Source: Bradyrhizobium sp. 195
Lineage (GTDB): Bacteria; Pseudomonadota; Alphaproteobacteria; Rhizobiales; Xanthobacteraceae
Assembly: GCF_023101665.1 (NCBI RefSeq)
Contig: NZ_CP082161.1
Span: forward strand, 7,918,501-7,982,500
DNA: 64,000 bases
Direction: 5' to 3'
In this document: one piece after another, positions 44,022-52,716 of the stretch
How positions within the stretch are numbered: position 1 is the first letter of the stretch
Layout: each line of letters opens with the position of its first letter
Program-made: the position numbers and the translations under genes
The notes under the pieces: generated by a model
Told to the model about the DNA's origin: nothing
Database searches by the model: none
What the model saw: only the letters and a program-made list of their open reading frames with translations

Positions 44022-44309
44022 CTAGCGACTTGAGTGGTGAGACGAATGGGACGAGTGCGAGGAGTGGGATGAATGTGAACCGTGGGCTGCGAACAGCGTG
44101 CCGTCCTCGCGCTCGGTCACGATCAAGCCCAGTAAGTCATGTCCAACTTGATAGAACATGTTGGACTGAGACTTTTCGGCGGATGCCTGCTCTGGGTCCG
44201 TCGGCTGAGCGACAACGCCGGTCGAAGCAGGCACAGCAGCGGTTGCGGCGGTCCCGAGCGAAGCGAGCGCGGCTGCCAGCGGAATGATCGATATTTTGCT
44301 CTGACTCAT
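44022..44309 (-). CDS. hxsA: His-Xaa-Ser repeat precursor protein HxsA
   Basis: From ATG 44309, after a purine-rich GGGGGGTA site, the protein has 95 residues: a hydrophobic leader-like segment 'IPLAAALASLGTAATAA', an acidic middle, and a C-terminal repeat 'HGSHSSHSSHSSHSSHHSSR' of His-Ser-Ser units. This repeat is the defining feature of the system and the presumed maturation site. The leader may be a signal peptide, which would place the product outside the cytoplasm. Confidence 0.93.
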   Translation of the reverse strand: MSQSKISIIPLAAALASLGTAATAAVPASTGVVAQPTDPEQASAEKSQSNMFYQVGHDLLGLIVTEREDGTLFAAHGSHSSHSSHSSHSSHHSSR

Positions 44310-44369
44310 GAAGTACCCCCCGTTTGCCATCTGCAAAGATACCGGGCACACCTAATCAGTCAACCCCAA

Positions 44370-45027
44370 CTAAAGCTGCACGGTTCGGTTGTGGGGGACG
44401 GCCTGCGTTACGAACTCCTTTTGACTTTTGCACTGCAGCAAGCTTTTGGAGCGGCCCATCGCGCTCACAAGAAAGTCCTGGATCTCGTCGAAGTATTCCC
44501 ATTCGCTGCGTACCTCGTATGGATACCGAAGCAGCGTGCCGACGAGACCCTTGTCCATCGGCTCAAGCGCGATGATGTGCTCGCGACTGGTCAGTACCAC
44601 CCGTCCGATCGCGACCTTGTTCATCTCTCGGATGGTCTCTCGGATCACGGCGAAAGCGTCGTGACCGACCTTCCCATCCGGGCGAAGGTAATAGGGCCTG
44701 ATAAGGTAGCGCGGATCGATGTCGGATTTGTCCACGAACTCATCGATCTCGATGGTGCGCGTGGATTCCAGCGCGATCTCTTCGAGTTCTTCTTTGGTGA
44801 CTCGATGAACTGGTCCTTCTCGATCTGGTAGCCCTTGACGATGTTCTCGTTGGGCACCTCGTCGCCGGTGTCTGCGTCCACCTTCAGGTACTTGATACGG
44901 TGGCCGGTCTGCCGGTTGAGCTGGTTGAACGAGATCTTCTCGCTCTCGGATGTGGCGGGGTAAAGCGCCACCGGTCAAGTAACCAGAGACAATGCAGGAA
45001 GCCTTTCCAGTTGGCGCGCGGTGCCAT
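44370..45027 (-). pseudogene. ku: Broken Ku gene (non-homologous end joining)
   Basis: The opening MAPRANWKGFL is Ku-like, but the frame is lost after about 11 residues and a TGA replaces the Cys codon before 'PVALYPATSESEKISFNQLNRQTGH'. That frame gives good Ku sequence to 'YQIEKDQFIE', then a second frameshift leads into 'VTKEELEEIALESTRTIEIDEF' and 'YYLRPDGKVGHDAFAVIRETIREMNKVAIGRVVLTSREHIIALEP'. The C-terminus is cut after 'EYFDEIQD' by foreign sequence, next to the hxs operon. At least two frame changes and a truncation make it a pseudogene. Confidence 0.88.
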
Positions 45028-45191
45028 TTACGCAGAACTCCTGCTTCGGGACGCACAGACTCAAGACGAACGATCCGCCCGGTTCCGACCGGCCGAAAGC
45101 GCCCACAGGATCATTTTTTCGAAGGGGGATCGACTCCTTTGTTCCCGATATGTTCTAATTGGGCATAACCGACCGACCCGCGAGCTGGCGC

Positions 45192-45560
45192 ATGCCGACC
45201 CCGAAGCAGATGGAAAAGATGACCGCCGCCGTCCGCAGAAACATGCCAGTGGCCCCCGGCTTGGCGCCAGAGGACGACCTGCCGCCGGAATACTGGCAGG
45301 CTCTCCTGGACGACCGTCGTGCAGAGACGAAACCCGGGCACCCCGCAGGGACGCAGCGGCTGTGCGAAATTCCGCACCATATCCTGCGAGTTGGCTGCAG
45401 CCGGTGCGGCAGGCTGGTGGAGATCCAGAGGGTCGATGCCACCCGCCTCTACGGTGCGGACGCGGTCTGGAAGGAGGTCGGCCGCCGAACATTGGACAAC
45501 ACCTGCACCCAGCGGACCGGCCGTCACGAAGAGGATGGCTGCTGGCCGACGTTCGACTAA
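45192..45560 (+). CDS. Hypothetical zinc-ribbon protein, 122 aa
   Basis: From ATG 45192 the protein reads MPTPKQMEKMTAAVRRNMPV with a C-terminal 'VGCSRCGRLVEIQRVDATRLYG' and two later Cys (NTC, DGC), a probable four-Cys zinc site. Such CSRCGR proteins are common in Bradyrhizobium. It is followed after 5 nt by the next gene and belongs to a three-gene set with the SRAP gene. Function unknown. Confidence 0.7.
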   Translation: MPTPKQMEKMTAAVRRNMPVAPGLAPEDDLPPEYWQALLDDRRAETKPGHPAGTQRLCEIPHHILRVGCSRCGRLVEIQRVDATRLYGADAVWKEVGRRTLDNTCTQRTGRHEEDGCWPTFD

Positions 45561-45565
45561 GGGCG

Positions 45566-46015
45566 ATGGCGCCTAAGCACCATCCGACCCCGCTCTCCGG
45601 GGGCGACCGAAAGGCGCTCAGTAAGGAGCTTAGCAAGGCCCGCGCGATGACCACGATCCTCGGGTCGCAGTCGGCTGAAGTCCGTGCCAAGGGCGAAGCT
45701 CTCATCCGTCAGGCCGACAAGCTTCTGTGCGAATCTTGGAACGAGAAGATGTGGGCAGATGGAGGACCGATCGATCCGTCGCCCACGATCGACCAAGCCG
45801 TGAATGGTGGCTACTCATCACTTGAAATCGAATGCTCACGCTGCAAGACCAAGAGGGACGTCGACCTGGCCACGTTGCGGCATCCTCCAACTACATCGGT
45901 CCACGACCTCGCCAGTCGGCTTCGTTGCAGCAACTGCGCTAAGGCCGGCCGACGTCCGGCCGCGACCCTCCTGCAACTGAGGCCCCGTCCCCGCCAAGCA
46001 CCTTTGGAGACCTGA
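45566..46015 (+). CDS. Hypothetical zinc-ribbon protein, 149 aa
   Basis: From ATG 45566 ([28 protein letters not shown]) the C-terminal part carries '[17 protein letters not shown]' and '[13 protein letters not shown]', two CxxC knuckles for one zinc ion. Short rhizobial proteins of this pattern are frequent beside SRAP genes. It ends 2 nt before the SRAP start. DNA or RNA binding is only a guess from the zinc site. Confidence 0.7.
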   Translation: MAPKHHPTPLSGGDRKALSKELSKARAMTTILGSQSAEVRAKGEALIRQADKLLCESWNEKMWADGGPIDPSPTIDQAVNGGYSSLEIECSRCKTKRDVDLATLRHPPTTSVHDLASRLRCSNCAKAGRRPAATLLQLRPRPRQAPLET

Positions 46016-46017
46016 AC

Positions 46018-46746
46018 GTGTGCAATCTGTACTCGATGACGAAAAATGTGGACGCGATCCGTCGTCTGTTCGGCGCGCTCAATAGCAACGTCGGCAATCT
46101 GCCAAGCATGCCGGGGATCTTCCCTGACTACCCGGCTCCTATTGTCCGCAATGCCTCGGATGGACGAGAGATCGTCATGGCCCGTTGGGGCATGCCATCG
46201 TCGCAGAAGGCACTTATGGACGCGACCAAGAAGCGAGCTGAAAAACTGGAAGCCAAGGGCAAGACGGTCGACTTCAAGGAATTGCTCCGGACGGAGCCGG
46301 ACAGCGGCACAACTAATATCCGGAATGTCAGTAGCGCGCACTGGAAGCGGTGGCTCGGTCCGGGCAATCGCTGCCTCGTCCCGCTGACCTCGTTCTCCGA
46401 GTACGACACGATCGAGGGCAAGAAGGTGCCGGTGTGGTTCGCCCTCGACGAGTCCCGGCCCCTCGTCGCCTTCGCGGGCATTTGGACGAACTGGACATCC
46501 GTTCGGAAGGCAAAGGAAGGCGAAGTGAACGCCGATATTTTCGGTTTCCTGACTTGCGAACCGAATGCGGAGGTGAAGCGCGTCCACCCAAAAGCAATGC
46601 CGGCGATTCTGACGACGGCCGAAGAATACGACGCTTGGCTTCGGGCTCCCTGGGATGAAGCAAAGGCCTTGCAACGGCCGCTACCCGACGGAGCGCTCAA
46701 GATCGTGGCCACCGGCGAGAAGGAAGACCCAGCGACGACAGCTTAG
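46018..46746 (+). CDS. SOS response-associated (SRAP/HMCES-type) protein
   Basis: A 242-residue SRAP protein from GTG 46018, so that after loss of Met the catalytic Cys2 is N-terminal ('[18 protein letters not shown]'). The family His is in '[13 protein letters not shown]', and '[12 protein letters not shown]' plus 'FAGIWTNW' are conserved core strings. SRAP proteins such as YedK/HMCES form thiazolidine crosslinks with abasic sites in single-stranded DNA and shield them. Its position next to a former Ku gene suggests an accessory DNA-repair cassette. Confidence 0.93.
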   Translation: MCNLYSMTKNVDAIRRLFGALNSNVGNLPSMPGIFPDYPAPIVRNASDGREIVMARWGMPSSQKALMDATKKRAEKLEAKGKTVDFKELLRTEPDSGTTNIRNVSSAHWKRWLGPGNRCLVPLTSFSEYDTIEGKKVPVWFALDESRPLVAFAGIWTNWTSVRKAKEGEVNADIFGFLTCEPNAEVKRVHPKAMPAILTTAEEYDAWLRAPWDEAKALQRPLPDGALKIVATGEKEDPATTA

Positions 46747-46868
46747 GTTCTGCGCACGCGCGCGGAACAAGTGGACGAGCCCAGCCTCGTCGATACGGAA
46801 TCCCTGGTACGTGCTAATCGCGCGGAACGACCAAGGGACGGGAGGATTCTTCTCGCAGGAGCGATCTC

Positions 46869-47138
46869 ATGCTGATGACGAGAGAGAGACGGCCGGCAAT
46901 TCGGACGTCGCGGGGGTGGGCGATCTCAGTGCTGCAAGAAGCTGGCGCAATCCGAGAGTGCGAGGAGCATGGCTGGATGAAGGACACGGCCGAACCTCAC
47001 GCCCGCAACCGAGCGCTGGAAATCGCACGACAAGATCCGCCAGCAGGCTTATCTGCGGAGCAAGCCGTCTCCGAGGTTCGGGACGTACTGGACTCGATCG
47101 GCGATACCTGCCCCGCTTGTCCGGACGGAGATTGCTGA
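46869..47138 (+). CDS. Hypothetical protein, 89 aa
   Basis: A frame from ATG 46869 preceded by AGGAG. The protein is hydrophilic: 'RTSRGWAISVLQEAGAIRECEEHGWMKDTAEPHARNRALEIARQDPP' then a C-terminal 'CPACPDGDC' that could bind metal. Its composition resembles real coding sequence of this genus; no family is recognised. Confidence 0.6.
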   Translation: MLMTRERRPAIRTSRGWAISVLQEAGAIRECEEHGWMKDTAEPHARNRALEIARQDPPAGLSAEQAVSEVRDVLDSIGDTCPACPDGDC

Positions 47139-47272
47139 ACAGACCCTTGAATGTTGAGATGGGAAGCGGTCTACTTCGCAGACGCTCTATTGCGATAGTT
47201 TGCGCCACCGGAGCGTGCGTCAGCATATTTTTTGGCTTTCTCAGTGTGGCAAAAGTCTTTGGAATTTGAAGA

Positions 47273-47797
47273 ATGCTTTCCATTCGCGACGACTGGTGGG
47301 ATCCTGCGGTTAGTAACAACACATCTCGCCCTAAATCGCGTAACGAAGATTGCCAATACTTTGCCGGAAAACTCTCGACTGCTGTCGCTTTGGATCGTGC
47401 CTATGATTATGAATGGCCAAAACAATATGGGCGATTCATTGAGCGAGACCGCCGCTTCTATATCGCTAGTTTAGCTATACATCTGCACGGCAACGCCAAG
47501 AGCGGCGTCGCCTTCGCGCAACTTCAGCCGTTTCATAAGCAAATTGCGTCAGCGCTCTTTGGTATAAACGGGGATGACGAGACAGAGCGCAAGCTAGTAG
47601 CTCGACTTCGAAAATGGGCAGAGCGCGAAGACAAACAAGGCGTGTTTTCCCTCGAGTGGATCGATCAGAAGAACGTCGATTGCATTTTCTTTACATCTAA
47701 ACAAATGACGCGCCTTCTGAAGGTCTGTCCTGCTCCGCCTCCTAAGCCCAATCAAGAAACATTCGATTCTCGATATCCCGGTTCAGAGCGTCTCTAA
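47273..47797 (+). CDS. Hypothetical protein, 174 aa
   Basis: From ATG 47273 (MLSIRDDWWDPAVSNNTSRPKSRNEDCQYF) the protein is soluble, mixed alpha/beta, with 'EWPKQYGRFIERDRRFYIASLAIHLHGN' and a Pro-rich C-terminus. Codon use is more AT-rich than the core. It stands alone between the 89-aa gene and the exported coiled-coil protein. Not recognised. Confidence 0.55.
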   Translation: MLSIRDDWWDPAVSNNTSRPKSRNEDCQYFAGKLSTAVALDRAYDYEWPKQYGRFIERDRRFYIASLAIHLHGNAKSGVAFAQLQPFHKQIASALFGINGDDETERKLVARLRKWAEREDKQGVFSLEWIDQKNVDCIFFTSKQMTRLLKVCPAPPPKPNQETFDSRYPGSERL

Positions 47798-47968
47798 AAA
47801 ATTAAAGAGTGAAAATTTTCATACGCTAAGGGCGCCGGCTCATTGATTCTGGCACCCTCGTCTCGCGCATCGTAGCTCGGTGTCGAAAGATCACCGTCCT
47901 GAGCGGCTTTCGTGCCGTTGCTGGCGTGGAGCCTAAGCGTGCGCATGAGGGACCAAAGGGAGACGAAT

Positions 47969-48943
47969 ATGAAGTTGCATTTCGGCGTGTTTGGGATCGG
48001 CAATCGCTTTTTCAAAGTCGGGGCGCTGTTGTGTTTCACTGCCCTCAGCACCCCATTCCAGGTAACAGCGCAGGTAACGGCCGTGACGTCTGGCGCTGGC
48101 GCAACACTCTCGGCGGAGCATTTCGATGACTTCGCAACCCACCTGCGAGACATGCTCCAGGACTGGATCATCGGCGCGGAGGTGGACAAGGCTGTCGAGC
48201 GATCTAAGACGCTCGCCCAGAGTTTCATCAAGGCAGATGGTGATGGCTATCTAATCCGGGTCCGCGTTTACCAGAACTCCGAGGGGGTGAAGCAACTCGG
48301 CGACAGCGGCAACGTGCAGATCATCGGCTCTGGAAAAAACATGGACGAAGTTGTTCGTAACTTCGTGCGTTCGCCGCCCGCTGAGTTGGCACCGATGACC
48401 AGCAAGATGGATCGCGCGGCCGAAGACGGCTTTCTGATCTGGACTTATCAGAAGGACGGCAAGCTCGTGACGAAGAGGACTGACTACCCAATGTCGGAAG
48501 CTGTTTTCGAGAACGCGAAGGTGGCCATTGAAAAAGAGCGAGAAGCCGCGGCGCACGCGGAAGCCGCGAAAGCTGCAGCTGAGCGAGAAGCTGCCGCCCG
48601 AGGCGCGGCCTTGAATGAGTATAACCGTCGTCAGACGGAGGAGATGGCAGAAGCTCAGCGTAGAGCCCTTGCCGAACAGGAGGCAAAGAGAAGGGCGGAA
48701 ATAGAAGAAAACACCCGAAGATTCCAGCAGATGCAAATTGACTCCCAGCGTCGCATGGCCGAGGAGCAACAACGTCTTCAACAACAGAGAGCGCTTGCGG
48801 CACAACAGCAGGCGCAGCAACTTCGGGACCAGATTGCGCAACAAGCGCTCCGCAACAGCATGGGGCAGGCTCCGATCGGTGGCGGAGGTCCCGCCATTAG
48901 CCCCGGCGGCATGCCCGGTGTTGCAATTCCCGGCAGGCGATAG
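47969..48943 (+). CDS. Exported coiled-coil protein, Ala/Glu/Gln-rich
   Basis: From ATG 47969 with a GGGAGACG site the 324-residue protein opens with a signal peptide (MKLHFGVFGIGNRFFKVGALLCFTALSTPFQVTAQ). A globular N-terminal domain follows ('EHFDDFATHLRDMLQDWIIGAEVDKAVERSKTL'). Then comes a long coiled coil from about 185 to 285 ('EKEREAAAHAEAAKAAAERE', 'EQEAKRRAEIEENTRRFQQM', 'QQRALAAQQQAQQLRDQIAQQ') and a Gly/Pro tail. Likely periplasmic or surface-associated; function unknown. It is the last gene before repeat copy 3. Confidence 0.75.
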   Translation: MKLHFGVFGIGNRFFKVGALLCFTALSTPFQVTAQVTAVTSGAGATLSAEHFDDFATHLRDMLQDWIIGAEVDKAVERSKTLAQSFIKADGDGYLIRVRVYQNSEGVKQLGDSGNVQIIGSGKNMDEVVRNFVRSPPAELAPMTSKMDRAAEDGFLIWTYQKDGKLVTKRTDYPMSEAVFENAKVAIEKEREAAAHAEAAKAAAEREAAARGAALNEYNRRQTEEMAEAQRRALAEQEAKRRAEIEENTRRFQQMQIDSQRRMAEEQQRLQQQRALAAQQQAQQLRDQIAQQALRNSMGQAPIGGGGPAISPGGMPGVAIPGRR

Positions 48944-49135
48944 CCGCCCCTGACTCAAGCCAATATACAGCTTTCAAAATGAGGCCGCTTGCGGAACGTG
49001 AGCGGCCTTAGCTCCGGGAAGAAGCCGAGGGCAGGTACGGGATTATCGGGGCAAACCGGTCTGGACTTCGCGCGGAACAGGAAGCGAGGTCCGCACGATG
49101 CCGAACCAGAGGAAAAGCCGAATTCACAGGATCGA

Positions 49136-49468
49136 TCAGCAAAGGATCTTTAGTTGCGGTGCTACCCTTTTGGGGGTCCCAATTCGGCTAGCCCCCGCCC
49201 CGGCCTCCTGGGCGCGGGCAAGCTTCGTGATGTGGATATACCAGTCAGCGTAGAGCGTGTCCTTCACCATACGCCGGTCGTAGGTCTGGAGCGCCGTAGT
49301 CCTACCCAAAATGGGACCCCATTCGCCGAGTGCCTGCTTAGCCTTATCCACTGCTTGATGCGCGATGGCCAGGGAGCGCGCGCCATTCGCGGCCGCGAAT
49401 GGCCAATCGATTGCCGTCTCGCGAATGCGCCCGTCAACAAGACCCGCCCCACATTGTACACCTGACAA
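49136..49468 (-). CDS. Doubtful hypothetical protein, 110 aa
   Basis: The frame contains 'QAVDKAKQALGEWGPILGRTTALQTYDRRMVKDTLYADWYIHITKLARAQEAG', which has protein-like composition, but its 3' end overlaps repeat copy 3 and there is no recognisable domain. It may be a remnant of a mobile-element gene. Confidence 0.35.
   Translation of the reverse strand: MSGVQCGAGLVDGRIRETAIDWPFAAANGARSLAIAHQAVDKAKQALGEWGPILGRTTALQTYDRRMVKDTLYADWYIHITKLARAQEAGAGASRIGTPKRVAPQLKILC
49142..49200 (+). repeat. Island border repeat, copy 3
   Basis: AAGGATCTTTAGTTGCGGTG, then GCTACCCTTTTGGGGGTCCC, AATTCGGCTAGCCCCCGCC. It shares a longer left part (AAGGATCTTTAGTTGC) with copy 5. It borders the retron cassette on its left. 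Confidence 0.8.
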
Positions 49469-49533
49469 GATTGGAGCATTGTCGGTTTATCGTTGAGCCG
49501 GCTTATGGCTCAGAGGTCGGAACGTAGCAACTA

Positions 49534-50760
49534 ATGAGCAGGTTATCGGAGACGCCATTCGGCGAGGAGTGGCTGGCGAACTTCAGCGAGGAAGCGGACC
49601 GTGCAGTCGCGGCTGCCCTTATTGATGAAATCCTTCTCGTGAGTCGAACTGCGTTCGCCCGTGGGCTCCGGTCATTGATCGAGACCATTCTGCGTAATCG
49701 CGAGGATCCGGACAGGCCGATTGCTTTATTCTCGGAGAGGGCGGTCGCCAAGGCTAGCGGGAGGGCGTTGCCTTTTTTCCCGAACACGGAGAGAGGAAGG
49801 GCGGTCGGGCCGGGCGTCGCTCCGATATTGGTAAATCCTGCGGACCAGGAAGTGGGAAGTGAAGGTCTCGTCGGAAATCTCATCACGGATTTGTCGCGAC
49901 ACCACGACGGGGAAGTGCTCTCTCATCCTGGGCCTGATCGCATGCGGCGCGACCGAATCCGTAATATCGTGATCGTCACGGACTTCATAGGATCGGGAAA
50001 GCGAGTGTGGGAAATGCTCGAAGCATTCCGAGCAGTGGCTACCCTTCGCAGCTGGCGATCGTATCATCTCGTCACGTTCAACGTCGTGGCGTACTGTGCC
50101 ACGGAGCAAGGTCTCAGCCAGGTGCGATCCAGCCGTCTTAAGCCCCAGGTCGCGACAATCGCCGGTTCTCCGAACCTTTGGAATACGTTCTCGGGCGCGC
50201 AGTTGCAGAGCATTATAGAGCTTTGCCGCCGTTACCCCCCAGGTCACCCGCATCCCTTAGGATTCATGTACGGCGGAGCTCTGGTGGCGTTCGCCCACGG
50301 CATGCCCAACAATGCGCCCCCGATCCTCCATAGCAGGACCAGGGGATGGACGCCGCTGTTCCGTAAACGCAGCACGGCCGGAGCTGAGACGCGTTTTCCG
50401 GCGACCGCCATGGAAACCGTCGCCGATCGCGCAACGAGACTGCTCCAAATCAAGAATGCGAATGAATATCTGGCCGATCCGACAGGGAAGCGGTGGATCA
50501 CGACCCTGATGGTGCTGGCCGCGATTAAGGCAGGTGCCCGGTCTCCTTCCGACATCTCTGTGCAGTCGGGATTACCTCTTTCGCAGGTCGACGAGATTTT
50601 AGGATACACGCGAATCGCAAGATGGACATCGCGCCACAACGGACTTACCTCGCTGGGGCGGCAGGAGCTTGCGCATTTGCATCGACGCCGGCGACGCGCA
50701 CCGGAGCTTCCCAAAGTGAATTCGCCATTCTACTATCCGACGCAGCTGAGGGCTCGGTGA
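49534..50760 (+). CDS. Phosphoribosyltransferase-like protein, probable retron effector
   Basis: A 408-residue protein. 'RNIVIVTDFIGSGKRVWEML' (about 147-166) resembles the PRPP-binding loop of type I phosphoribosyltransferases, here with Gly-Ser-Gly in the loop. The C-terminal third, from about 310, contains 'ARSPSDISVQSGLPLSQVDEILGYT', an HTH-like segment. It sits directly upstream of a reverse transcriptase, with the hairpin-rich spacer between them. PRTase-like proteins are reported as effectors of some retron types; a toxic, PRPP- or nucleotide-directed role is likely. I cannot assign the retron subtype. Confidence 0.75.
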   Translation: MSRLSETPFGEEWLANFSEEADRAVAAALIDEILLVSRTAFARGLRSLIETILRNREDPDRPIALFSERAVAKASGRALPFFPNTERGRAVGPGVAPILVNPADQEVGSEGLVGNLITDLSRHHDGEVLSHPGPDRMRRDRIRNIVIVTDFIGSGKRVWEMLEAFRAVATLRSWRSYHLVTFNVVAYCATEQGLSQVRSSRLKPQVATIAGSPNLWNTFSGAQLQSIIELCRRYPPGHPHPLGFMYGGALVAFAHGMPNNAPPILHSRTRGWTPLFRKRSTAGAETRFPATAMETVADRATRLLQIKNANEYLADPTGKRWITTLMVLAAIKAGARSPSDISVQSGLPLSQVDEILGYTRIARWTSRHNGLTSLGRQELAHLHRRRRRAPELPKVNSPFYYPTQLRAR

Positions 50761-50936
50761 GGGCGTCTAGGAATGCGCCGCGAGAGCGGCGACGGGCTCC
50801 TCGGGGGCCTGGGGCAGGGGATTTCCCATGTCCGCGAAGCGGAGCGTTATCTTCGCGCTGCGCGTTACTACGAGACACGCCTGGCGGCGTCTTGGTCGAG
50901 CCTCGCAGTATCACCCACCATGGTGGGTCAAAGTAG
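50761..50936 (+). ncRNA. Candidate retron msr-msd RNA region
   Basis: A 176-bp spacer between effector and reverse transcriptase, dense in hairpins: CGCGAAG (50833-50839) pairs with CTTCGCG (50851-50857) across an 11-nt loop; GCCGC-GAGA-GCGGC near 50777-50790; and the 16-bp palindrome ACCCACCATGGTGGGT (50913-50928) just before the start codon. Retron RNAs are normally just upstream of the RT gene and rich in such stems. The branching G and the a1/a2 arms were not resolved, and the borders are uncertain. Confidence 0.5.
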
Positions 50937-52094
50937 GTGTCCCTGCTGAGCTCTCAGCGCTATCGGTCCAGAGGACGTCGTCTGGGAATAGATTCCACGA
51001 CCCTCGAGCGGGCGATCGCGACGATCGAACGCATTCAACGCTCCGATCCGCGTCTAACGCCAGTTCTAACGCTTCGACATCTGAGCGAGCTGACGGGAGC
51101 GCCTTACGGCTACTTGCGACGGGTGGTTGGCCGAATCTTAGGCGGATACCGCCATGTTCACCTTCGAAAGCGTATTCCCGGGCGGAGCCGGCGCCGGGTC
51201 ATCAGCATCCCGCCAAAGCGGTTGCTCCAGGTGCAACAATGGATTGCACAGAACATACTTCGTTTTTCCGAGCCCTCTCGCGCGAGCTTCGCCTATCATC
51301 CCAACAGTAGTCCAGTTCTCGCGGCTGAAGAACATTGCGGATGCGAATGGTTGCTCAAAGTGGACATCGAGGATTTCTTTCACTCAATAACCGAAGGACG
51401 TGTCTCGGCGATGTTCTATAGGCTCGGCTATCCTCGACTTCTCGCTTTCGAACTGGCGAGGTTGACGACGATGCCGCTCTTCAAGGAAGCCCTTCAAAGA
51501 GATCCGGTCACGCGGTGGTTGACGATTCCGTATTACCATTCCGAATACGAAGGCGTTCTTCCTCAGGGGGCCCCCACAAGTCCTATGCTGTCGAATCTCG
51601 TCATGCGCGAGCTGGATGAAAGGCTCATCAAACTCGCGGCACAGCACGGGATGCGCTATACTAGATATGCAGACGATCTTGCCTTTTCCTGCGGAAAAGG
51701 ACCCGATAGATCCCATGTCGAGCGGTTCAAACGACTCGTGTTGTCTGAGCTCTCGCGCGAGGGTTTCAATCCCAATCTACGAAAAACGGTGATTAGAGGG
51801 CCGGGCACACGGCGGATCGTGCTCGGTATGCTCGTCGATGGACCGTCCCCCAGACTCCCAAGAGAGTTCAAGGACATGCTTCGCCTGCACCTTTATTTTC
51901 TCCGGTGCCATGGTCCTTCCGTACACGCTCAGAACCGACGGCTATCCGTATCCGGATTGTACCACCATATCCGCGGACTGATCGGTTGGGCCATGAGTGT
52001 CGAGCCGAAGTACGGTGCGCGCCTCCTTGCAGAGTTCGAGGAGATCTCTTGGCCGCCGGTACAGCCACATTGGATAGAGCGTGTTGATCAGTGA
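50937..52094 (+). CDS. Retron-type reverse transcriptase
   Basis: A 385-residue RT from GTG 50937. Motif A is 'KVDIEDFFHSI' (Asp143), the B' region 'LPQGAPTSPMLSN' (208-220), the catalytic 'YADD' at 244-247 in 'YTRYADDLAFS', and the late 'TRRIVLGMLV' is in the place of the retron VTG motif. The string 'AAEEH' before motif A corresponds to the NAxxH-type retron element in degenerate form. No protease or nuclease domain is fused. With the upstream PRTase-like gene and hairpin spacer it forms a retron-type defence cassette bounded by repeat copies 3 and 4. Other RT classes (DGR, group II intron) lack this arrangement. Confidence 0.87.
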   Translation: MSLLSSQRYRSRGRRLGIDSTTLERAIATIERIQRSDPRLTPVLTLRHLSELTGAPYGYLRRVVGRILGGYRHVHLRKRIPGRSRRRVISIPPKRLLQVQQWIAQNILRFSEPSRASFAYHPNSSPVLAAEEHCGCEWLLKVDIEDFFHSITEGRVSAMFYRLGYPRLLAFELARLTTMPLFKEALQRDPVTRWLTIPYYHSEYEGVLPQGAPTSPMLSNLVMRELDERLIKLAAQHGMRYTRYADDLAFSCGKGPDRSHVERFKRLVLSELSREGFNPNLRKTVIRGPGTRRIVLGMLVDGPSPRLPREFKDMLRLHLYFLRCHGPSVHAQNRRLSVSGLYHHIRGLIGWAMSVEPKYGARLLAEFEEISWPPVQPHWIERVDQ

Positions 52095-52105
52095 ATGTCT
52101 TTCAG

Positions 52106-52142
52106 GCATCCCTTTCCGGGGCCCTCTTTCGGCTACCCTCCG
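52106..52142 (+). repeat. Island border repeat, copy 4
   Basis: GCATCCCTTTCCGGGGCCCT, then CTTTCGGCTACCCTCCG, 12 nt after the reverse transcriptase stop; it is the most diverged copy. Confidence 0.65.
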
Positions 52143-52204
52143 AGCTGGGTAGCCGAGCGGTCGGCCGCGTGCGAAGACGCCTGGAACCGAGCATCTTCAC
52201 GGGA

Positions 52205-52429
52205 CTATCCGCCGACTAGCCAAGAAAAGCCGTGCTTTCCAAGCCAGCCCATCGCCGCTGAACAAGCGAGCGAGATCACGCCGGCAAAAAACCAGGAACG
52301 GCGGCGTGCGGCATTGATCGAGCGCAGATAAAGGAAGGCTCCGAGCAGCGCTCCGTAGTTCCTCCTGAAGTCTCCGTTGAGCTTGGCTATCTTCGATAGC
52401 TCTGAGGAGGTCTCGTATTCGTCAGTCAC
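52205..52429 (-). CDS. Small membrane protein, 74 aa
   Basis: The frame opens MTDEYETSSELSKIAKLNGDFRRNYGALLGAF and contains one clear hydrophobic helix 'SWFFAGVISLACSAAMGWLG'. The acidic N-terminus and basic 'RSINAARRR' before the helix fit a single-pass topology. No family recognised. Confidence 0.5.
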   Translation of the reverse strand: MTDEYETSSELSKIAKLNGDFRRNYGALLGAFLYLRSINAARRRSWFFAGVISLACSAAMGWLGKHGFSWLVGG

Positions 52430-52716
52430 GGTGCTGGCTCCAATTTCACTACCAGCACGCTATCAACCACTGTTTTGCCCGACGGAGCAAGCGTTATTTC
52501 GGTTTATCGAAATCTCGCTATTCACCTTCCTACGGCAGAAGCTGAGGCACTGAAAGTATGAGTACATCACAGCACGCTCAGGCGACGTAACCGAACCACA
52601 AAATGTCGGCTATCCGTGCTGAAGCGGACAAAGGGGGCGATCACCCCAACCGCAGCTAATGACCCTTAGCGGACTCCAGCATTCACCGGAAATCGGGAAC
52701 CTCGAACAGTACCCAA

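Noticed and set aside
44022..44110. CRISPR-like short repeats
   Set aside because: The repetition encodes the His-Ser-Ser tail of HxsA in frame and has no spacers.
50913..50928. The palindrome ACCCACCATGGTGGGT as an operator for the reverse transcriptase gene
   Set aside because: Possible, but its place in a hairpin-rich spacer before a retron RT makes an RNA stem the simpler reading.
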